Source of the DNA: Ophiura sarsii | Taxonomy: Eukaryota > Echinodermata > Ophiuroidea > Amphilepidida > Ophiuridae | Direction of reading: 5' to 3' | Assembly (NCBI GenBank): GCA_035610835.1 | Contig: CM069452.1 | Span: 70,528,919 to 70,592,918 of the forward strand | Length of the DNA stretch: 64,000 bases | In this document: in pieces, positions 12,306 through 21,992 of the stretch | Layout: each line of letters starts with the position of its first letter | Position numbering within the stretch: the stretch's first letter is position 1 | Translations under genes and position numbers: made by a program | Notes under the pieces: model-generated | Databases searched by the model: none | The model's input: only the letters and a program-made list of their open reading frames with translations | Told to the model about the DNA's origin: nothing

Positions 12306-13774
12306 CGATGTGATGTCCCGGGTTCAGTAGTGTACGGTCCCCGCAGGGCGGGGCACCATTTTGTGTATGTCCCCGCTCCCGTCCCTGCTAGCGGGGCACC
12401 TTTTGTATGTCCCCGGTACACGCCCCCGCATAGCCGGGCAACGTTTTTTGTACGTTTGCGTACGGTCCCCGCATGGAGCCAGGGTGGGGCCAGGGATGTA
12501 ATTGATAAGTGCATTAGTGTGAAAAAGTTTCTTGTTTCATGGACTATCAGAGTGAGATCATGAGATGCTCTGCATGAACTGTTCAAAAGATGTCATGAAC
12601 ACTATACTCTATTTGGCTTCCTCTGGACAGCGACGTAACTTAACAGACACAGCTTTTACGCATGCGCGCGTATGTATCCTCCGTATAATACAGCAAGTTG
12701 CCCCCCTGGCTCCAATTACCGGGACGCTAAATTCCCAATACCGGGACGCTAAATTTGCATAAGGAAAAAAAAGACCTAAAACACTGAGGACTTGGAATTA
12801 TTTGTTGACTGTTGTGCTTTTTGGACTGTGAAATTGTGTGACCGTGCGAAATTTTGTGACCGTGCGAAAATTTGTGACACTACCCCCCCCCCCCCCCCCC
12901 ACACTTACGTGAAATTCACGAGGTGACTGACTGGGAAAAAATTGGGGGCAACCTTTTACGAAAATTTACGCCAACCGGGACAACATACTTCTGGCTCACA
13001 TGCCGCGGTACGCGCCTGCTGGTAGGCCTACAGCAAACACATTCGTTCTACTCAGACGTTGATGCATACACACGAGCGTTGAAAGACGGAAGATTTTAGC
13101 ATACGTTACCGTCACACATTCAATGACATTGCGACATTGCGCTAAAGTAATCCAAGCGTATGGGCCTAAATAAGCGCGATTTTTGGCATACGCAAGCGTC
13201 ACCCATATATTAATGACACTGCGACATTCCGCGCCAATCGAGTATGTTGCACGCAAAGCTCGACTGAATTCATTGGCTGCTGTAGGCTCAACAGGTTTCG
13301 CCAATTTGAAACTGTCTGAACTATTTAATATAGCCTAGGCCTGCGGCTATATCATTCCAGAATTAAAGAATGACAAATCAGGCTAAGCCTTTAATTAGGC
13401 CTACCCTATTAATTTTTTACTAATTCATTTTCTTTATTGTGACCCGTCTATTTTATGATGCCTAGCTAGCTTATCTTTAAAAGCCTACAGGTAGTACACT
13501 ACACAGTCCTACATTAATTATAAAGCCTAGCTAGTAGTACACTGCTGTCCTATTATAAAGCCGCTGCCTGTTACGCTATTTATGAATCAATTACTTTTTA
13601 GGCTAATAGTAGATACCTAATAGTATTACGGTCTTGCAGTTTGATTTTATTGTGTCAGTTTGGTGATCAACAAATTCAAAATCAAATCCGAGAAGCAAGA
13701 AGACGTGAAAAAAAAATACGCCAAGACTGCAATCTCAGGATACACATGCCTAATTATACCTCTATACTCAACGT
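12306..13774. other. gene-free; GC-rich flank then repeats
   Basis: Positions 12,330-12,480 contain three diverged copies of a GTACGGTCCCCGC/GGGGCACC motif. 12,720-12,755 has a tandem ATACCGGGACGCTAAAT. A poly-C lies at ~12,884-12,900. No gene is recognised. Confidence 0.4.
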
Positions 13775-14636
13775 GACATTCATTCATTCATTCATATTTA
13801 TTCAGTACTCATCAAATTACAATTGCACAATATCAAAATACACATGTATATAAGCACACATAAAAGACATAAAAGCAAGATGCTTGCTATAGAGAACGGC
13901 AGGTTTGGGAAAATGTATAAAATACCAGGAGAGTACCAAGGATAGCCCAAAAAGCCTCCATAAAGGAAGCTTATTTCCATTGGGGTCCTTATATAGGAAA
14001 AGAGAGACATTAGGGCGAAAGACAGGAATGTGACAAAACAACGGTATAAGCAGATAAATAAATAAATATATATATATAAAAACACAAAACCCAAAGAATA
14101 TTGCACAAACGAACCCTAAAAATCCCGTACCAAAGCTATGAAGCAACAAATGGATCCTGCTCAGCCACAAGGGCCTGGTCAGCCAGGTATTTTTTAATGG
14201 CCTTTTTAAATCTGAAATAATTGTTGATTTCCTTGATGGAATTAGGCAGGGAGTTCCAATGTTGGATACCGCTGTAAAAGAAGGTGTTTTAAGCCTGGCC
14301 CTGAATCCTAGGAATGGTGAAGTTGTATAAGCTACCCCTGGTACTGTGGTTATGTAGAGATGATATACGTGTAAACTTAAAGTTTAAGTAGTCAGGTGAG
14401 AGACCATGGAAGATTTTAAAAACGTGGTTCAATTTTAGTTGGGTCACCCTATCTTTGACAGATACCAAACCAAGTTTATTACGTTGTTCTTGACCCACAT
14501 GGGTACGTGGACCCATACCCAAAACGAACCTGACCACCCTGTTCTGCATAGTTTGAAGCCTATTTTTTAAATATCGAGGGAGTGGTGAAAACCATGCAGA
14601 ACAGGCATAGTCATAGTGACATACAAGCAAGGTATC
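13775..14636 (-). mobile_element. 5'-truncated non-LTR retrotransposon (CR1/L2-like 3' end)
   Basis: The minus strand encodes the last part of a LINE reverse-transcriptase ORF. Residues from DTLLVCHYDYACSAWF through LPRYLKNRLQTMQNRVVRFV are the familiar post-catalytic region of CR1/L2/Jockey-type RTs. The frame runs 14,636 to 14,136 with one internal TAA at ~14,289. It resumes in frame as NTFFYSGIQHWNSLPNSI and ends at TAG (14,136-14,138). A 3' region follows and ends in a (GAAT)n tail at 13,777-13,795, as in L2/CR1 elements. CAACGT occurs on both sides (13,769-13,774 and 14,637-14,642), a plausible 6-bp target-site duplication. The 5' truncation at 14,636 is normal for target-primed reverse transcription. 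The clade is not resolved. Confidence 0.85.
14136..14636 (-). pseudogene. LINE reverse transcriptase C-terminal fragment, one in-frame stop
   Basis: The coding part of the truncated LINE is about 166 codons, lacks the catalytic YADD region and the endonuclease, and is interrupted by TAA at about 14,289. The conserved context across the stop (IPRIQGQA, then NTFFYSGIQHWNSLP) shows that the stop is a later mutation rather than the natural end. It cannot encode an active enzyme. Confidence 0.85.
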
Positions 14637-14642
14637 CAACGT

Positions 14643-16030
14643 TTAATTGTTGAAACTTTCTCACGCAAGATTAATTAATTAAATTTACAAGTCTAGTATT
14701 AATTAGTCATTTGTAGACTATAAAAAAAAGTACTGTAATCTGAGTAGTAGTAGTAGGCCTACTATGGAATGATTGGATGTCTTGTATTTTATGATTTTGA
14801 TCCCCGATTTGATCGTCCCGTTTGTTGTTGTTTTTGTCATGATGAAATTAAACTGTTGACTCGCCTGAGAACTGCAAACAATCCATTCAATTTCAAACAC
14901 AAATCAAACATGAAAGTTATCTTTTTCGGTCTTTTTAATAAATGTGAAACTAATTTCCCACGCTACAATTTTACAACATAAGGGCCTAGGCCTATGCTGA
15001 AAAGTGAAATGCATCACTCGCTGTATCAGCTGTTAATGTTATTGTATTTTAGTATTGGTGTACTGTAGGCTAGCTTACTTCATGACGCGTGACGGAATAT
15101 AAATTAACCAAAATACCTACCTGAAATATGTCCAAAACTTGAATCAAAGCTTCTTTTAATGCTGATAGCACGATGAGTATAAACCACATTGAGTATAAAC
15201 AAAGTCAAGTATTTAAAATTGTTTGGAGATTTGACAGTCCCGCGGTATGCAAATGTTCGTGAAACCACCCATGTCGACACGTCTACGGGGCGGTCATCGT
15301 ATAAGTTATCATAATTATCGGTTCTCTGAACGATATTTTCACGAAATTATAATTTCGTTAATCTGTACTTGGTGGTAAAACGGCTTTTATTACTCATGTA
15401 TTTTCCCAAGAGCCGATAGCTGGACGATGCTTACTGTTTGTCCGTGTGTGCGTATTTACTTTACATCAAATACGCACACGACAAAAGTACGCGGAAATCG
15501 GTGACAGGAATCCTGTCACCAAAGTCCGGCACGAAAAAAACGGTAATGGAGCCAGTCCCCTCAACAAGGCCAACGCATGCGCACAAAAGATAATGCGGGC
15601 CGACGTTGGGGGACTGGTGGAGATAGTCTACGTACCCGTGACGAGTGGACAGCGTGCAGGGAACCAGCGTAAACAGCTGAGTCGTCGTAAAGAAGCAATG
15701 CCCATATCCCTCCCGGTAAAATATTTGCAATAACGATACCCCCAAAATAGCGAACTGCGCATGCGGATTTCTTTATTTACATGACAATTTGTTATGATTT
15801 CCTCATTGTTCGCTTCTCGTTTCAATGCATGTGTTATGTTATGTGTTTCAGATTTCCAAGTCAATAGATGGGGCAGGTAAATTCTCTTACGGACTGGTAA
15901 CTTTCTCAAGTTACCAGTCCCACTGGCTAGTGCCAAAAAAAGTAAAGATCCACCCCTGGTTGTAACTGATGATTACATAGTATTAGCAGTATTACTATTA
16001 GCACTGCAGTGCTAATACTGCTAATACTAT
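14643..16030. other. gene-free; several short palindromes
   Basis: Positions 15,440-15,480 carry inverted TGCGTATTT/AAATACGCA. ~15,498-15,518 is a 21-bp palindrome (GGTGACAGGA, A, TCCTGTCACC). 15,971-16,030 is an inverted repeat of TTACATAGTATTAGCAGTA. The overlapping ORFs at 15,446-15,745 occupy both strands and have no recognisable similarity. Confidence 0.4.
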
Positions 16031-16038
16031 GTAATTAT

Positions 16039-16065
16039 CACCCCCCCCCCCCCCCCCCCCCCCCC
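16039..16065. repeat. poly-C tract
   Basis: An uninterrupted C-run of about 26 bases, next to the 15,971-16,030 palindrome. Confidence 0.9.
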
Positions 16066-16251
16066 TTCTTGACACACACAGTCTTCTTCTCCGGTATCAG
16101 TGCAAACTTCATAGAGGTTGAAGACTAAAGCACTGTTTAGAGCGGCGCGATGCATGCAAGCTGACAGCAATTTAGTTGTTTATTGCTGTCTTGTCCAACC
16201 CCGGCCCAATGTTACGCATATGTTTAATATGATCAGTGATATATGTGTTAC

Positions 16252-16557
16252 AAACCAACCAACCAACCTGAACCAACCTGAACCAACCAACCAACCAACC
16301 AACCAACCAACCAACCAACCAACCAACCAACCAACCAACCAACCAACCAACCAACCAACCAACCAACCAACCAACCAACCAACCAACCAACCAACCAACC
16401 AACCAACCAACCAACCAACCAACCAACCAACCAACCAACCAACCAACCAACCAACCAACCAACCACCCACCCACCCACCCCACCCACCCACCCCACCCAA
16501 ACCAAACCAAACCAGACCGACCGACCGACCGACCGACCGACCGACCGACCGACCGAT
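16252..16557. repeat. compound tetranucleotide microsatellite
   Basis: About 210 bp of (CCAA)n is followed by (CCAC)n, (CCAAA)n and (CCGA)n. The Pro-Thr-Asn-Gln and Gly-Trp-Leu-Val repeat ORFs on the two strands are translations of this tract. Confidence 0.97.
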
Positions 16558-16589
16558 CAATCAAGTTTTGGATGCCCGGTTGAATGGCT

Positions 16590-17040
16590 TACTATCACTT
16601 GGTCTAATGCCATTTGGTCTAATGCCATTTGGTCTAATGCCATTTGGTCTAATTGCCATTTGGTCTAAATTCATATTGTCTAATTGCCATTTTGGCTAAT
16701 AATCATAGTCTAATTGTTATTTATTTTAGGCTAATGATCATATGGTCTAACTGCCACTTTGTCTATAACCATAGTGTCTAATACCCGCTTAGTCTAATTG
16801 CCAAGTTTGTCCGAGGCTATAATCATTCGTCTAAACCCATTTTGGCTAATTGCCAGTAGTCTAATCATCATTTCATCTAAACCCATACGGGCTAATAGCT
16901 AGTATAATAACCATTTCGGCTAATTGTCATTTTGCCTACAACTATTTAGTTTAATCACCATTGGGCTAATATCCACTTGGTCTGATAGCCATTTTGCCTC
17001 ATATCCACATGGTCTAATAGCCATTTTGCCTAAAATATAA
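16590..17040 (+). repeat. degenerate ~16-bp satellite (GGTCTAATGCCATTT)
   Basis: About 25 diverged units around TGGTCTAATGCCATTT. The first few are near-perfect and later ones drift. The same motif in reverse orientation (ATTAGAC + AAAGTGG) forms a second array at 21,295-21,625, so the two arrays face each other across ~4.3 kb. Confidence 0.85.
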
Positions 17041-17454
17041 ATAAAGTGATATCTATCCACCCATATTTTTCTACATTATTACGCATACTATATAGTATGT
17101 TAGAAAATATTATTTGAGGTAATTTAATTATGTCATAGATGTACAATGCATAACACACACTATTGAGCTCATGACATTGTCTTTTTCAAAGTTATATTGC
17201 AACTGCAAATGTGAACACACTATAAACAAGGTATTTAAAAAAAACTGGACGGGGGAGATACAAGACTGTTGAAAGTTCAAGAACAGACATTAACAAACAG
17301 CGTTGCTACTATGTTTCCTAACAATTTAACTCTAAGGGATTCAAAAGTGTTTTTGATATCAAATGAAAGGTCCCATTTCTCATTACACTGATGATGCCCT
17401 TAAATCTAGAATAGGGTCAACAACCTTTAAGACGTATGGTTAACATTGATGAAG

Positions 17455-18183
17455 AATGCTAAGAGTAAAAGCAAGATATACCAACAGGGTGTGGGGAAAC
17501 AGGTAATAACAAGGGAGAATAACGCGATAAAATAGATAAATAACAAAAAAACAAAAACAAACGGAAATGCACTGGGACAAGCAATGAAAATTGCTGTGCA
17601 ATAAAACAACAAAGATATATCTGAGACTACTCAGGATATATATGGTAACAATAAAGACCGACGTTTCAAGTGGATATACCACCCTTCATCAGGGACAAAA
17701 TATAAAAAACAAAAGTGTTAAGAACTATAAATAAGATAATGAACTAGACAAGTCCACCACTGTAATTATAGCACAATGCCAGTAATAGATGTTACCTACT
17801 AAGCATCCAAGTTATCCCAGTGTTAACTTGGATGCTTAGTAGGTAACATCTATTACTGGCATTGTGCTATAATTACAGTGGTGGACTTGTCTAGTTCATT
17901 ATCTTATTTATAGTTCTTAACACTTTTGTTTTTTATATTTTGTCCCTGATGAAGGGTGGTATATCCACTTGAAACGTCGGTCTTTATTGTTACCATATAT
18001 ATCCTGAGTAGTCTCAGATATATCTTTGTTGTTTTATTGCACAGCAATTTTCATTGCTTGTCCCAGTGCATTTCCGTTTGTTTTTGTTTTTTTGTTATTT
18101 ATCTATTTTATCGCGTTATTCTCCCTTGTTATTACCTGTTTCCCCACACCCTGTTGGTATATCTTGCTTTTACTCTTAGCATT
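17455..18183. mobile_element. perfect 360-bp inverted repeat, Penelope-LTR-like
   Basis: Left arm 17,455-17,814 and right arm 17,824-18,183 appear identical as reverse complements, around a 9-bp spacer (TCCCAGTGT). Each arm carries CTGATGA, a short stem-loop, then GAAACGTC (17,946-17,978 on +, mirrored at 17,660-17,692 on -). That is a hammerhead-ribozyme-like core of the kind known in the terminal repeats of Penelope-like retroelements, which are often arranged in inverted orientation (family knowledge). No reverse transcriptase or GIY-YIG ORF is present. The ORFs of ~80-88 codons in each arm are mirror images and probably meaningless. The right-hand sequence continues to ~18,290 with similar base composition. 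Confidence 0.7.
17946..17978 (+). ncRNA. hammerhead-like core, right arm of palindrome
   Basis: CTGATGA (17,946-17,952), stem II GGGTGG-TATAT-CCACTT with two G.U pairs, then GAAAC and GTC. Helix III would be a single pair at most, so this is at best a minimal Penelope-type hammerhead and may need a dimeric form to act. An identical copy is on the minus strand at 17,660-17,692. Confidence 0.45.
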
Positions 18184-19310
18184 TTTATATTTTCGAGATA
18201 TCCTCTTGTATCAGTTTTCTGATCCTTGGTGTGTTTTGTTCCTGGTTCCGTTGGATTCATCTTTTTACATTTTTTATTGATGAAGAAGTTGGATTGGGGT
18301 AATTAAAGTTGTATGGTGGACACCGAATCATTCAGAAATATTATAAGGACACATTGAGAAATAGGTTATGTAAAACTTTTTTTATGAAAGACTGGTACCT
18401 TCTGTTTAAAGTTTGAAAATGAAAATAGGCTTATCCATTTTATTTGCGGCGGTTTTAGACTTTGCTAAACATACAGTCCCGGGCATCAGTGCACGCAGTG
18501 TACGTATACAACACACTGACCCATCTGCAGGCCGTCAGCTACGCGGAAATCTCTGCACAACGCATGTATACCATACGCCAACATTTCCACCCTGAAAGTA
18601 CGTTGTACTGCATTGCACTAACAGTGCATGGCAAAGGTCGAGGGGTTGTTGCCATATCATTGGGCTAATCATATTGAAGGGTTCACCTAGACTGTAACTC
18701 TCAGCCGCCCTCTTATGTCGCTATCTTGCAGGCTCCGATATTTGTACAGCTTTAGCGTCCGTACGGTAATATTGATGACTGGGGGATGTAGCCTAGGGTT
18801 CGCCATAATCATTGGGCTAATTGCGAGACCAAGGCAACACGGAACAAAGAGGCCGTGGACTCAGTGACTCAGTATATACTAAATCATATAATATAATACA
18901 AAATAGCATCCAAATAGCTTAGTATATTACTAAATGGCATCCAAATAGCTGAAATAACTTACTGTGTCCTCTTACCTTCATATTATAACAATATCAATTA
19001 CATTTTACAACAAAATCGCTTCAGAAGATGATTAATGCAAGTTATTAATATTAGCAAATGCCGCGAATTTTAGGGGTTTGTGAAAAGGTTACGACTTAGA
19101 AACGTCGTTTCAAATGACGGGGTCGCTAATCTCCCCCGTCAAAAAAAATGCTACAACAAGCCTCCCAACACAGATCCTGTGTTTGTTCATCCGACATGAG
19201 GAAATGGTCACGCCCTTAAGTTATAACCCTACTTATTTTCGCCCAGTATTTAATTTCGCTGATTTCGTCAATTGCTTGCTGGCTAATGTATGAAACTAAT
19301 GCAATATAAC
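18184..19310. other. gene-free stretch
   Basis: 18,890-18,960 has a tandem ATCCAAATAGCT motif. 18,655-18,830 has two ATTGGGCTAAT motifs. Nothing else is recognised. Confidence 0.4.
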
Positions 19311-19474
19311 TAGAGGGACATTAAGTGGTGTTGAAAAATTTAAAGGTTTAAAAATTTACTTCAGAATTCAAGATGAACATCAAAATTTGCCATTATTGTT
19401 GTTTCTACTAACAAAAACACAGCAAAACTTGATTAAAACAATATCATCGCTATTTATTGAAAAACGCCCTCTCT

Positions 19475-20914
19475 TTTTTATTTTTTTAAATTTATTTATT
19501 CGGAAAACGCTTTCAAAACAGCGGCACCCACCAACAGATGGTGGTGCATCCAACAAATATAAAGTAAGATACATCAAAAGATAGAAAAAAAACAGTAATA
19601 CAAACAAGAGAGATAAGAAATCATGCACTTATGAATTCATGAAAATTATATAAATTATATACATCGAGATGGGCTCATTGAGTCCTGACACGTGGAGCGT
19701 GATATATTGATTAATGATCATTATTACTTAATAACACTGTCCTACATGACCATGCACGTTTTAAGTATGACTTACAAAAGACATCAAAATGTCTATCGAG
19801 TAATGCATTGTATGAATAGTTATTTACCAACGGGGTGATAGACAAACAATTACTACCTAAGATTATACATAGTTTTGTATCATCATCACTTAGATTAAAA
19901 TAATTCCATACATAAGAGAGATTTGCTTGACGAAGATTCATTTGTAAATTGTGAAGCTCATTGTCACGGATTGCACGTAATGACTTACATAAAAGCATAA
20001 AATGTTTAAAGCATAAAATGTTTGATATCTTCGCAATCTCTATTACAGAGTAAACACATACCATCATTATCTACCTCTGGCCAAGAACTTAACCTACCAT
20101 TAAGGGGAAGTGTGTTAGAACGAGCTTTAAACTTCAAACTAGCCCCATAAAAATCAAGCTTGTCTTTCAAATAACTTTCCAAATACGGATGTGTTTTAAA
20201 CTGAACATAAAATCTTAAAGACGATTTACTACAAATATTTTGATACCATCTAGAGTAATCTTGTTGAACACTGATTCTCTTAAACACTTGGACCCATCGG
20301 GGGTTATTAGGTTGCATGCTTGAGAAGTTGAAATCCATGCCATGATCGCATAAAATATGTTTAATAGAATCAAGCCATTTCCATCTTAATTGTAGGCCTA
20401 TATCATAATCATGAATAATAAACATTGCGTTAAGTAATAATTTGGGCCATCTGTGGGGGCCCATATCGTGCAGACGTGAGTAAAATTTAGCTTTAAGCCT
20501 AATATGGTTAGACTCAAGGGTATCCCAACCTAAATCGCCCAAGAGTGACATTGACGGTGTATTACGCGGGGCCTTTAGAATTGATCTTGCCATTTGAAAT
20601 TGAAGAGATTCAAGTTTTTTGTAGTCACTAGCACTATAAGTAGTAATCGCGCATGCATAATTTATAGATGGTAGTGCCAGTGACCTCCACAACACATCAC
20701 CATAATACACCCTGTCAAAGTCCTCATGATTATTGATAATGGATTTAATATAGCCAATCAATTTATTACCTTTACAAATGACCTCATTGACGCGAGTATG
20801 ATCTGACATATTCCTAGTGATATGAATACCTAAGTATTTATAACTAACAGCCTCTTTAATAACTTCATCCCCTAATTTCCATAATTTGTTTTTGTTGATT
20901 TAGACATCCATTTT
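19475..20914 (-). mobile_element. 5'-truncated LINE with A-rich tail, 7-bp target duplication
   Basis: A 1.44-kb minus-strand LINE fragment with an AAATAAATTTAAAAAAATAA tail at 19,475-19,500. CCTCTCT occurs at 19,468-19,474 and again at 20,915-20,921, the duplicated target inside element A. The coding part runs from ~20,900 to 19,711. It begins in the RT C-terminal region (KYLGIHITRNMSDHTRVNE) and ends with a Cys-rich motif (CLLCNRDCEDIKHFMLLC), typical of the C-terminal domain of LINE ORF2. Confidence 0.88.
19711..20900 (-). pseudogene. LINE ORF2 C-terminal fragment broken by a 16-bp duplication
   Basis: About 395 codons of RT thumb/connector and the terminal Cys/His motif are present. Recognisable RT features are LGIHIT, LALPSINYACAITTYSASDY and QFQMARSILKAPRNTPS. 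At about 20,000-20,032 the 16-bp string AAACATTTTATGCTTT is tandemly duplicated. This shifts the frame after DIKHFML, and deleting one copy restores HFMLLCKSLRAI. The two pieces are 20,809-20,006 and the downstream frame to 19,711, ending SNNDH. There is also a TAA at ~20,900 near the truncated 5' end. The RT catalytic core and the endonuclease are absent. Inactive. Confidence 0.88.
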
Positions 20915-21294
20915 CCTCTCTGCAAATATGGTTCGCGTTATGTATCACGCGTACTGCAGGGGGATACTGTCGGACGTAAAATGCTCGTTGCGGCTGTACG
21001 AGCATTTTTGAATCGACGTTTCTTGTACAAAGAGGGCTGATTTTTCTGAATCCTTATAGGTGTAAGTTTATACATGTAATACAATTATAAAAATATACTA
21101 ATCACAGTTTTTATCAAAATTGAGGGCGCAGCCTCCAACACATCTCTTAGTGTCCCTTTAACAGTATGAGGTGACAGTCATTACCACATTTATTATTGTT
21201 TGACGTTGCCATAATTTCATGTTACTGGTACAACTTTTTGTGACAGTGGTGATTATTTATACCATGGACTTATCAGTCTGATAAGTCCATGATT

Positions 21295-21625
21295 ATACGA
21301 AGTGGTGATTAGCGGCGAAGTGGCGTTTAGTCTTTAGACGAAGTGGTGATTAGCCGAAGTGGTGATTAGACAATATGGCTTTGGACAGAGTGGTCAGTAG
21401 ACAAAGTGGAAATTAGATAACATGGTTTTATATAGACAAAATAGTTGTAAACGAAATGGATATTAGACGAATTTATCACTATTGTACTATTAGACAAATT
21501 GATGTTAGACAAAGTGGGTTTTAGTGGTATTAAGACTAAATAGATATTAGACAAAAAGGGCATTAGACCATGTGGTTATTAGACAGACTCAATCTGGGTA
21601 TTAGACAAAATGTTATAGCCAAAGT
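21295..21625 (-). repeat. degenerate ATTAGACAAAGTGG satellite, inverted partner of 16.6-17.0 kb
   Basis: About 20 diverged units of GTGGT(G/T)ATTAGAC(A/G)AA, the reverse complement of the GGTCTAATGCCATTT array at 16,590-17,040. It lies about 370 bp upstream of the FAM174-like start codon. Confidence 0.8.
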
Positions 21626-21639
21626 GGTCACACCGGTTG

Positions 21640-21992
21640 AATTCCGTTGGATGTCTGGTTCGTGCTGAATTGCTAGATTGCAGTTGACTAAATTTGGCAA
21701 CTGAATTTTTCACACGATTTCACAACAGAGGGCGTGATAATATAGTCTTTTGCAATGCTTTTGATTATCATACGTGTAACCAATGCGATTCATACGAAAC
21801 AATAAGTCTTTATAAAGACTATTTCACAACGTCACTCTCTCCATGTTGTGTACATGTTGTGAGTACTGAACGCCAAACAGCTGTGATTTTTCTGCATCAT
21901 TTTGCTTCCTTATGGATGGAAACCGACCATGCTGGTCAACTTATGATATCAAAACCTGCATCTGAACTTAGACTACCTGTTTTGTCGACATA
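21640..21992 (+). promoter_or_regulatory. presumed promoter/5' UTR of the FAM174-like gene
   Basis: The sequence between the satellite and the start codon is not recognisably repetitive. An overlapping upstream ORF (21,694-21,993) ends with TAA that overlaps the ATG (TAATG). If transcribed it would act as a leader ORF. No TATA box is evident and the transcription start cannot be placed. Confidence 0.35.

Larger units (their letters stand above)
19311..21161. mobile_element. TTAA-flanked element A, copy 2 (split by a LINE)
   Basis: The same element as 8,440-9,228: left end AGAGGGACATTAAGTGGTG, right end CTTAGTGTCCCTTTAA. A LINE sits inside at 19,475-20,914. At the position where copy 1 has its CAGGCATGA insertion, this copy is empty (ATATCATCGCTATTTATTG). 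Confidence 0.88.

Noticed and set aside
11864..12586. Seven overlapping ORFs of 68-216 codons on both strands
   Set aside because: All arise from the 19-bp minisatellite.
16118..16699. 193-codon ORF of Pro-Thr-Asn-Gln repeats, and Gly-Trp-Leu-Val ORFs on the other strand
   Set aside because: Direct translation of the (CCAA)n/(CCGA)n microsatellite; open in all phases because the repeat lacks stops.
17440..18280. Identical 80-88-codon hydrophobic ORFs on opposite strands
   Set aside because: They are mirror images from the perfect inverted repeat; no start context or family resemblance.
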